Shown here one piece after another: positions 1 to 4,490 of a DNA stretch of 6,949 nucleotides. The translations under genes and the position numbers were made by a program. The stretch lies in the NCBI GenBank assembly GCA_022709105.1, contig JAKIXL010000077.1, positions 1 to 6,949 on the forward strand. Reading direction: 5' to 3'. Each line of letters starts with the position of its first letter. Position 1 is the first letter of the stretch. Source of the DNA: Thermoplasmatota archaeon. Its GTDB lineage: Archaea > Thermoplasmatota > Thermoplasmata > Methanomassiliicoccales > Methanomassiliicoccaceae. The notes under the pieces are model-generated. The model did no database searches, had not been told where the DNA came from, and saw only the letters and a list, made by a program, of their open reading frames with translations.

Positions 1-383
1 GGCACATCGTTCCGCAGGGTGGGCGGGAGCTGAAGGAGGACCGCTCCCAACAGCTGGTTCTCCGCCAGCGGCCTTACGCAGGAGGCTTCGAAGGCCGACG
101 CCATGATCCCGGCCTTGATCCCCTCCATCTTGCCGAGCGCGTCATGTGTCACTTGTGAAGGCATCTTGACCGAGTACTCGAAGCCCCTCAGCCCCAGCCC
201 CTTCTTGATCCATCCGTTGACGATGTAATCGTTCGGAGGGCGATGGAACGTGCTGTTTATCTCGACCGTGTTGAAGAACGAGGCATAGTAACGTAACCAC
301 TCCTCCTTCTTCCTGGCGATATTGACGGGATAGAACCTGCCCGCCCAATCCTCATAAGACCATCCGCTGCATCCGATAAGCAC
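1..383 (-). CDS. DUF72 / YecE-family protein, N-terminal part (3' end outside window)
   Basis: Reading the minus strand from the GTG at 383 gives 127 complete codons with no stop before the window edge. The protein opens MLIGCSGWSYEDWAGRFYP, then has WLRYYASFFNTVEINSTFHR (about residues 29-48), FEYSVKMPSQVTHD (about 68-81) and, near the edge, LLGAVLLQLPPTLRND. These are the recurrent blocks of the DUF72 (YecE) family, a TIM-barrel-like fold whose biochemical role is not settled; full members are usually near 240-280 residues, so about half is missing. The start is fixed: the codon just before GTG is an in-frame TAA, and a Shine-Dalgarno-like GAGAGGT lies at 394-388, four bases from the GTG. 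It diverges from the methyltransferase-like gene across a 468-bp gap. The family call is strong; function is unknown. Confidence 0.9.
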   Translation of the reverse strand, partial: MLIGCSGWSYEDWAGRFYPVNIARKKEEWLRYYASFFNTVEINSTFHRPPNDYIVNGWIKKGLGLRGFEYSVKMPSQVTHDALGKMEGIKAGIMASAFEASCVRPLAENQLLGAVLLQLPPTLRNDV

Positions 384-413
384 TTAGACCTCTCTATTCA
401 TCTCAACCCGGCG

Positions 414-425
414 TACATATATCTT
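414..425 (-). promoter_or_regulatory. TATA-like box for the DUF72 gene
   Basis: The minus strand reads AAGATATATGTA here, the most TATA-like string in the left part of the gap. Its centre is about 36 bases upstream of the GTG at 383. With the usual archaeal TATA-to-start distance of about 25 bases, transcription would begin near 394 and leave a leader of roughly ten bases carrying the GAGAGGT ribosome-binding site. Placement is inferred from spacing alone. Confidence 0.55.
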
Positions 426-511
426 CCCGGTTTTGAGAAGCGGGCCGCCCACAAAAATAACTCGGCAGCATCCGTCCATCGGGGGAAAACATTAAGAGCT
501 GCCGCGCTATG

Positions 512-572
512 GTTCGAACGCTTCCAGAGATCGGGGGCGATCCGTGAACCCCCTTGCATGCTGGAGGCGAAC
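512..572 (+). other. Long imperfect hairpin (candidate structured RNA element)
   Basis: GTTCG (512-516) pairs with CGAAC (568-572), CTTCCAG (521-527) pairs with CTGGAGG (561-567) through one G-U wobble, and GGGGG (533-537) pairs with CCCCC (549-553). That is 17 base pairs in three stacked helices separated by a 4-base bulge and an internal loop. In an alternative pairing, 519-527 pairs directly with 561-569 for nine contiguous pairs. The wobble pair is only valid on the plus-strand RNA; on the minus strand it becomes an A-C mismatch. No known RNA family was recognised, and whether it is transcribed cannot be told from the sequence. Confidence 0.4.
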
Positions 573-576
573 AGAG

Positions 577-608
577 CGTCGTTCATATGGGTCTTTCCAT
601 GAACAACG
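577..608. other. Hairpin with CGT-C-GTTCAT / ATGAAC-A-ACG arms
   Basis: GTTCAT (581-586) pairs with ATGAAC (599-604) and, past a single C/A mismatch, CGT (577-579) pairs with ACG (606-608). The 12-base loop can add a GG/CC pair. It lies four bases after the larger hairpin at 512-572, which suggests a two-hairpin element. It could equally be a protein-binding dyad in DNA. Confidence 0.35.
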
Positions 609-719
609 ATGTGACATCGGGTCATGAATGGGAAACAACCCCGACGCGCGACAACAAACCCCCGGCCTGGGTCAGTGTGGGGAGAACAGGCTTTCGCCGT
701 CCATGAACCAATCTGTTAA

Positions 720-789
720 GGTCCGGGGGACAATAGAGGCTTTCCGGCCGGGCCGCATCCCTCTTTTGGAGATGGTTTACCACCGGACC
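720..789. other. Nested inverted repeat upstream of the methyltransferase-like gene
   Basis: GGTCCGG (720-726) and CCGGACC (783-789) are perfect 7-bp complements, enclosing a second stem AGAGG (735-739)/CCTCT (760-764), whose loop is itself GC-rich and partly self-complementary (CCGGCCGGGCCG, 744-755). The outer arm ends about 22 bases before the TATA-like box of the downstream gene, so the structure lies upstream of the expected transcript start and would act as DNA, or belong to a different transcript. Confidence 0.35.
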
Positions 790-810
790 GGCCGACCGCG
801 GTCCTGCCAA

Positions 811-818
811 GATTTATG
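811..818 (+). promoter_or_regulatory. TATA-like box for the methyltransferase-like gene
   Basis: GATTTATG is the only TATA-like string near this start. A start site about 25 bases downstream falls near 838-840, some 12 bases before the ATG at 852 and downstream of the possible earlier ATG at 816, which is inside this box. That is the reason for preferring the start at 852. There is no Shine-Dalgarno site before either ATG. Confidence 0.45.
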
Positions 819-851
819 GCCTCGGCATTGACAAGTCAGTTACGTGCAATC

Positions 852-1436
852 ATGGTGTCGCCTAACATAGAAAAGATGTACTGGGGCCGGCCGCTGCAGG
901 ACAACCCGGTGGGCGAGTACCGCCCCCACGAGGCCCTGATCGAGGCCGTGGCCAGCCGGCTGATGCCCTCCGGCCGAGCGCTGGTGCTGAGCAATGATGA
1001 CGGGATCGACGCGCTCTATATGGCCCAGTCGGGCTATGCCGTCGCCCTGGTCGGCCTCTTCCCTGGAGAGGTGGAGATCGCGCGGCAGAGGATAGCGGAA
1101 ACGGATGCGAGGGTACAGGTGTACTCGGCGGAGCCGACCAAGATGCCGTTCCATCCGGGTGAGTTCGATGTTGTGTTCGATCCTAGGGTCTATAATGCGC
1201 TCAAGGGAGAGGAGCGTGCGCTATTCATCAAGGAACTGCACAGGATCACAAGACCGGGGGGATACATAGTGTTCGTTGTGCCAAGCTACAAGAGCTCACC
1301 TCCAGGGTGCATGACCAAGGAGGCTGCGGTGAGCGCCTTCCAGCCTCCTTTCGAGGTGCTCAGCGTCGTCGACATCGGCGGCTTGGAGGGCGAAGGGTTC
1401 CTTTCGCAGTACTCAGTGACGCTGCGGCGGCCCTGA
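852..1436 (+). CDS. Class I SAM-methyltransferase-fold protein with degenerate cofactor motifs
   Basis: The 194-residue product has the layout of a small class I (Rossmann-fold) methyltransferase of the TehB/TPMT-like type: an N-terminal YWGRPLQDNPVGEYRPHEAL, a motif I region LVLSNDDGIDALYMA (44-58), strand two AVALVGLFPGEVEIA (63-77), motif IV FDVVFDP (105-111) and the late loop RPGGYIVFVVP (134-144). Family members normally have a glycine-rich motif I (as in LDLGCGTG-D-A) and an acidic residue at the end of strand two that binds the SAM ribose. Here motif I is SNDDGID and that acidic position reads G (VALVGLF), so SAM binding may be weak or lost. The gene is convergent with the HD gene, with no gap. 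ATG at 816 is an in-frame alternative adding 12 residues, but it sits in the TATA-like box. Substrate unknown. Confidence 0.75.
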   Translation: MVSPNIEKMYWGRPLQDNPVGEYRPHEALIEAVASRLMPSGRALVLSNDDGIDALYMAQSGYAVALVGLFPGEVEIARQRIAETDARVQVYSAEPTKMPFHPGEFDVVFDPRVYNALKGEERALFIKELHRITRPGGYIVFVVPSYKSSPPGCMTKEAAVSAFQPPFEVLSVVDIGGLEGEGFLSQYSVTLRRP

Positions 1437-1439
1437 TCA
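1434..1439. other. Back-to-back stop codons TGA|TCA of convergent genes
   Basis: The plus gene ends with TGA at 1434-1436 and the minus gene ends with TGA read from 1439 to 1437, so together they form the palindrome TGATCA with no spacer. Neither gene has room for a private terminator, so each transcript must run into the other gene as antisense unless termination occurs within coding sequence. Confidence 0.9.
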
Positions 1440-2429
1440 CCCGAGGAATATCTTGGTCCCCAGGGCCCGGTCGACCACGAACGTGTCCTCCGGCCCGCCG
1501 CTGTCCCTGGCACGGATGAACCTCTCCAGCTTTGCATCCATCTCGTCAGCGAAGTTCAGCGCCAATGCCTCCGGGATGGCCGCCTCGGTCGGGGAGCCCT
1601 TCTCATTGGTCCCGTGGCTCGCCAGCACCATATGCACCAGCTTGGTCCTCAGCAGCTCGGGGAACTGGTCGCATCTGTCGCATGCGCCCTCCACCATGCG
1701 GGCCCCTATGACGATGTGCCCCAGCAGCCTGCCGTTGACCGATTCGGTTATGGTGGTGGATACGTCGTAGCAGTAAACCTTACCGATGTCGTGCAGAATG
1801 GCCGATGCCAGCAGCAGATCGTGGTCCAGCGCGGGATACAGGCGAGAGATGGCCTCGCAGTTCCTCGCCACGTTGAGGGTATGCTCCAGCAGTCCTCCGA
1901 CCCAAGCGCAGTGAAAGGTGACCGAGGCGGGGGCGGCCTTGAACCTGCGCAGCAGGTCCTGGTCCCCGAAGAGCTTTTCCAGCATCGCCCCGATGTCCGG
2001 ATCGGTGATCTGTTGCATGAGGGCATGAAGCTCGGCGTACATCTCCTCGGGGTCCCTCTCGGCACAGGCCACGAAGTGCGAGACATCGTAATCGCCTGAT
2101 ACGGTCTCCTCTAGGACATCGTCTCCGTTGGACAGGTTCACCTGTATCACCATCGCGTCGTTGAACTGGTCGCTGGAGCCCCTGACCCTGATGAGGGCGC
2201 CCTCGCGAATGGAGTCATAGACCTTCTTGACCGGCCCTTCCTCGTTGCCCCCCCAATAGTTGGTCCTTATCTCCCCTGTGGAGTCGCTGAGGACAAGGGA
2301 GAAGAAGTGGTTCGCCTTGCGGCCCTTGCGGGGAGGGTCCTTCTTCTTGACCACGTACACTTCATCGATCCTCATCCCCTTGGTGATGATGTCGCTGATC
2401 CACAGCCTATCCTTCTCCAACCTCGGCAC
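1437..2429 (-). CDS. YhaM-like OB-fold / HD-domain 3'-5' exonuclease or phosphohydrolase
   Basis: This 330-residue protein has an N-terminal OB-fold nucleic-acid-binding domain (about residues 10-100, including HFFSLVLSDSTGEIRTNYW) and a C-terminal HD metal-dependent phosphohydrolase domain (about 165-305). Visible HD-domain residues are H173, H183 in GGLLEHTLNVA, the H213-D214 pair in ASAILHDIGKV, H238 in LLGHIVIGA, H266 and H272 in HMVLASHG, and D295/D298 near NFADEMDAKL. The order, length and the GSP motif (278-280) match the YhaM group, whose Bacillus member is a metal-dependent 3'-5' exoribonuclease. As I recall it, YhaM has LSHHG where this protein has LASHG. The archaeal substrate is not known. 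GTG at 2429 is chosen because a TATA box sits 27 bases upstream with no Shine-Dalgarno, a leaderless arrangement; an in-frame TGA at 2487-2485 limits any extension. It follows the metallopeptidase gene by 50 bp. Confidence 0.88.
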   Translation of the reverse strand: MPRLEKDRLWISDIITKGMRIDEVYVVKKKDPPRKGRKANHFFSLVLSDSTGEIRTNYWGGNEEGPVKKVYDSIREGALIRVRGSSDQFNDAMVIQVNLSNGDDVLEETVSGDYDVSHFVACAERDPEEMYAELHALMQQITDPDIGAMLEKLFGDQDLLRRFKAAPASVTFHCAWVGGLLEHTLNVARNCEAISRLYPALDHDLLLASAILHDIGKVYCYDVSTTITESVNGRLLGHIVIGARMVEGACDRCDQFPELLRTKLVHMVLASHGTNEKGSPTEAAIPEALALNFADEMDAKLERFIRARDSGGPEDTFVVDRALGTKIFLG

Positions 2430-2452
2430 CTCGGGGGATATTGTCCCTGTGG

Positions 2453-2460
2453 ATTAAATA
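2453..2460 (-). promoter_or_regulatory. TATA box of the HD-domain gene
   Basis: The minus strand reads TATTTAAT, a very good archaeal TATA box, centred about 27 bases upstream of the GTG at 2429. That is the expected distance from TATA box to transcript start, so the mRNA should begin at or within a few bases of the start codon. The box lies in the 50-bp gap after the metallopeptidase gene, which gives the HD gene its own promoter even though the two are in tandem. Confidence 0.75.
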
Positions 2461-2479
2461 TTGCGAGGCTCGGAGGAGG

Positions 2480-3217
2480 TCACCTCAGGTCCACCTTCCG
2501 GGCCGCCAGCTTCCTGAGCCATTCCTCGGACTCCTTCCATCTAGGGTGTTGCCGCTCGCGGGCCTTGAACTCGGGCGTGTGGTGCCGCCGCCCGTCCGAC
2601 AGGCCGTCCTCCAGATGAAGAAGCTCGTGGTACAGAACGTACTCGTGGACGAAGTCTGGGACCTTCTCGTTGTCAAGGAGAGAGGATATGGCCACCACTC
2701 TCATGAGCACGCTGCAGTACCCCACCCTCATGCGGTTCCCGCTCTTGGTCCAATGCAGGGACACGTTCTTGGACGGTGAGACCGTTCCGCTGTCAACCAG
2801 CCGTCGGTATGTCTCCCGCAGGTCGAAGTGCCGTCCCAGGGCCGTCCTGGTCAGGTTCCTGCTCCTCCTTACATAGGTGGCCTGGTTCCTGAGGACGAAG
2901 TCATCGGACTCCAAGTAGGCCTTCAAGCGGGGGCTGTAGACGCATCCAGGTGTGCGCTTCTCTATGCGCTCGTACAGCGCCTGGGCAAAGTCCCCGAGGA
3001 CCTCGGGCCTTGCGGCACCAAGGTAGTCCGATATCTCGAACGAGACCGTCCTGCCGAGCCTTTGCCAAGTGCTTTTGAACTCCTTATAGGACGCGTAGTC
3101 CACCTTCACTTGATCATAGCCGTAGGCCGTTCCCATCGTCTTGAACGTCGCTTCCAGCAGGTGCTCGTGTTCGCTGGGCCTTGCGCTTCCCTCGCCTAGA
3201 TAGGTTATGTCGGTCAT
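2480..3217 (-). CDS. SprT-like / YgjP-like zinc metallopeptidase
   Basis: The product is 245 residues. The C-terminal third carries a gluzincin-type zinc site: H197-E198-L-L-H201 (VLYHELLHLEDG), followed by a further histidine pair in GRRHHTPEF (H212/H213) that can supply the third ligand, then ERQHPRWKESEEWLRKL. This spacing and the H-x-x-x-F after the HELxH match SprT-like and YgjP (DUF45/WLM-like) proteins, some of which cleave proteins crosslinked to DNA. The first 150 or so residues are not a family I recognise; they are rich in charged residues, with no signal peptide or membrane segment, so the protein should be cytoplasmic. The ATG at 3217 has a Shine-Dalgarno-like GGAG at 3227-3224, six bases away. 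It precedes the HD gene and diverges from the DHH gene. The protease call is strong; the role is inferred. Confidence 0.8.
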   Translation of the reverse strand: MTDITYLGEGSARPSEHEHLLEATFKTMGTAYGYDQVKVDYASYKEFKSTWQRLGRTVSFEISDYLGAARPEVLGDFAQALYERIEKRTPGCVYSPRLKAYLESDDFVLRNQATYVRRSRNLTRTALGRHFDLRETYRRLVDSGTVSPSKNVSLHWTKSGNRMRVGYCSVLMRVVAISSLLDNEKVPDFVHEYVLYHELLHLEDGLSDGRRHHTPEFKARERQHPRWKESEEWLRKLAARKVDLR

Positions 3218-3223
3218 CGTCTA

Positions 3224-3227
3224 CTCC
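3224..3227 (-). promoter_or_regulatory. Ribosome-binding site of the metallopeptidase gene
   Basis: GGAG on the minus strand is six bases from the ATG at 3217 and supports that start. It contrasts with the HD and DHH genes nearby, which show no such site. I found no convincing TATA box within 70 bases upstream of this gene, so its promoter is undefined. Confidence 0.6.
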
Positions 3228-3243
3228 AATGGATGTTCAGCGC

Positions 3244-3267
3244 CTGCCGGGGCATAGCCGGTGGCAG
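3244..3267. other. Compact GC hairpin near the metallopeptidase start
   Basis: CTGCC (3244-3248) pairs with GGCAG (3263-3267), and inside it GGC (3251-3253) pairs with GCC (3257-3259) around an ATA loop. It lies 27-50 bases upstream of the metallopeptidase ATG, where the promoter or 5' leader should be, so it could be an operator or leader hairpin. Confidence 0.3.
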
Positions 3268-3396
3268 TACAGGGAAGCTTCAGGCCGTTCACGGACGTCC
3301 TTTCCTCCAGCCCATGGAACGAGCGATGGGAAGCGAGCTTAAGAAGCGTCGGTCCTCATTCTCGATGTTGACGTCCATCTGCCCAGGGCTCGGAGC

Positions 3397-3451
3397 GATG
3401 CTGCGAGGGGAGAGCATCTACACCGTTGGTCGCCCTTGCTGAGGCAGCATC
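3397..3451. repeat. 8-bp perfect inverted repeat, 39-base spacer
   Basis: GATGCTGC at 3397-3404 and GCAGCATC at 3444-3451 are exact complements. The right arm also forms a small local hairpin GCTG-AGG-CAGC (3438-3448) that competes with the longer pairing. No target-site duplication or transposase remnant accompanies it, so it is not evidence of an insertion sequence. Confidence 0.35.
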
Positions 3452-3485
3452 CGCCATTTCCCAGGGGCGGCCAATGGATCGGATG

Positions 3486-3501
3486 TTATCATTTCAGATA
3501 A
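3486..3501. promoter_or_regulatory. Candidate operator palindrome TTATC-N6-GATAA
   Basis: TTATC (3486-3490) and GATAA (3497-3501) flank ATTTCA. The dyad ends 14 bases upstream of the TATA-like box of the DHH gene, a common position for a factor that acts at the BRE/TATA region. No regulator is known from this window. Confidence 0.35.
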
Positions 3502-3514
3502 TAGGTTCGGGACA

Positions 3515-3522
3515 TTCTTAAA
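3515..3522 (+). promoter_or_regulatory. TATA-like box of the DHH phosphoesterase gene
   Basis: TTCTTAAA is centred about 27 bases before the ATG at 3546, the spacing expected of a leaderless archaeal transcript, and no Shine-Dalgarno site precedes that ATG. A second T-rich run, CTTTTTATC (3527-3535), is too close to the ATG to serve as its TATA box. Confidence 0.5.
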
Positions 3523-3545
3523 CGCCCTTTTTATCGGACGCCTAG

Positions 3546-4487
3546 ATGGGAAAGAGGCTCCCGAAGGCCAGACTGATCACCCGGGGAAACCTGGACGGCA
3601 TCGTTTGCGCTGCAGTGTTCCTGGGGAGATATCCTAGCGGAGAGATCACCTTCATCAGCTCCCCTCCATCTGCAGCAGAAGCTGCCTCGAACGACGGAGG
3701 CCATGATGTCATCATCATTGCCGATGTCCCGCTCACCCCGGAGATAATGGCCCTTTTGGACAAGGACCCCAGGATAATGTTGGTGGACCATCATCCCGCG
3801 TGCGAATGCCATCCCCAGGCCGTCGTGGATGTCTCCATGAGCGCTGCCGGTGCAGCGCCCCGGCACTTTGGCCTGCTCTCATCGCTCACGGGAGCGGTGG
3901 CCCTCGCCGACCTCTACGAGCGGTCCGAAACCGCAGCGGTGGCCTGGATGGCCGCCACAATGGGAAGGGAAAGGATCGAGCTTGAGTCCCGCATCCTGGA
4001 CTTCTCTTGGAGATACAACATCGAGGACGATGGCTTTCGCCTGGAGACCGCCAGGGCGCTATCGGCAGGATCGTTGCCGTCAGAGGTCGGGAGCGTCGTG
4101 GACAGATACCAGGCGATGATCGGCGGGGACCGCTGGGCCAGGGCACTGTCCAAGGTGAGAGAGAAGCTCCAAGTGCGAGGGGGACTGGGGCTTCTTGACC
4201 TGCGCCGGGACCGGCCGTCCCTATATGGTTTCGGCTCCCTGGCCCTTGTCGAGGCGGCAAGAGAGCGCGGCTGCCGCTATGCGATGCTGGTGCACGATTC
4301 AAGGGATGCCTCGGTGGCCTCGCTGCGGGCATGCGGGGGCGGCAATGTCGATCTCGGGCTCTTCGTCCGGGACTTCGCCCGCGCCCACGGCACGGACGGA
4401 GGTGGACATCCTGGCAGTGCAGGTGTTCGCCTCCCCCGCCAAGCTGCCGACCGGCTTATTGATGAGCTTGCCGCGGCGGTCGGATGA
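3546..4487 (+). CDS. DHH/DHHA1-family phosphoesterase
   Basis: The 313-residue protein shows the DHH-superfamily order of motifs. Motif I is TRGNLDGIVCAAVF (12-25) with D17. The second motif is VIIIADVPL with D60. The diagnostic IMLVDHHP has D81-H82-H83, and a possible fourth metal-site aspartate is D122 in LADLYE. The C-terminal DHHA1 domain has SLRACGGGNVDLG (259-271) followed by the glycine-rich DGGGHPGSAG with GGGH at 285-288. Relatives (NrnA, RecJ-like and exopolyphosphatase-like proteins) use two metals, usually Mn, to hydrolyse phosphodiesters or phosphoanhydrides such as short oligonucleotides or pAp. Most have D at the position of N15, so one metal ligand may be changed. ATG at 3546 is directly preceded by an in-frame TAG, so the start cannot be upstream. 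It is convergent with the permease with no gap. Substrate unknown. Confidence 0.85.
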   Translation: MGKRLPKARLITRGNLDGIVCAAVFLGRYPSGEITFISSPPSAAEAASNDGGHDVIIIADVPLTPEIMALLDKDPRIMLVDHHPACECHPQAVVDVSMSAAGAAPRHFGLLSSLTGAVALADLYERSETAAVAWMAATMGRERIELESRILDFSWRYNIEDDGFRLETARALSAGSLPSEVGSVVDRYQAMIGGDRWARALSKVREKLQVRGGLGLLDLRRDRPSLYGFGSLALVEAARERGCRYAMLVHDSRDASVASLRACGGGNVDLGLFVRDFARAHGTDGGGHPGSAGVRLPRQAADRLIDELAAAVG

Positions 4488-4490
4488 TCA
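4485..4490. other. Second back-to-back stop pair TGA|TCA
   Basis: The DHH gene ends with TGA at 4485-4487 and the permease gene ends with TGA read from 4490 to 4488, again forming TGATCA with zero spacing, the same arrangement as at 1434-1439. Confidence 0.9.

Larger units (their letters stand above)
384..851. other. Gene-free divergent intergenic region with several inverted repeats
   Basis: No open reading frame in these 468 bases resembles a protein family; the short ones on both strands are low-complexity in-frame runs without ribosome-binding sites or promoters. The region is long for two divergent genes in an otherwise compact window. It holds the outward promoters at each end and at least three hairpin-forming inverted repeats (512-572, 577-608, 720-789). 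A further GGCAGC/GCTGCC pair at 464-469 and 498-503 is followed, on the minus strand, by the T-rich run TTATTTTTG (460-452), a terminator-like arrangement. I looked for the conserved cores of RNase P RNA, SRP RNA and 5S rRNA and for tRNA cloverleaves and did not see them. An unrecognised small RNA, regulatory DNA or decayed sequence all remain possible. Confidence 0.5.
3218..3545. other. Gene-free divergent region between metallopeptidase and DHH genes
   Basis: These 328 bases contain no recognisable coding sequence. They hold a compact hairpin (3244-3267), an 8-bp inverted repeat with a 39-base spacer (GATGCTGC 3397-3404 / GCAGCATC 3444-3451), a short A/T palindrome (3486-3501) and the TATA-like box of the DHH gene. 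The middle part (about 3270-3395) shows nothing I can name. Confidence 0.6.

Noticed and set aside
511..518. GGTTCGAA, resembling a tRNA T-loop
   Set aside because: No 5-bp T-stem flanks it and no acceptor, D or anticodon arms can be drawn on either strand.
398..625. 75-codon minus-strand reading frame upstream of the DUF72 gene
   Set aside because: No family resemblance, no ribosome-binding site, and it overlaps the hairpins; the composition looks like chance in GC-rich DNA.
628..831. 67-codon plus-strand frame before the methyltransferase-like gene
   Set aside because: No recognisable domain, no promoter spacing, and it runs through the nested inverted repeat and the TATA-like box.
3233..3442. 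69-codon plus-strand frame in the second divergent gap
   Set aside because: No domain, no Shine-Dalgarno or TATA support, and amino-acid composition not like a protein.
3397..3451. Inverted repeat as the ends of a small insertion element
   Set aside because: Arms only 8 bp, 39-base spacer, no target-site duplication and no transposase fragment.
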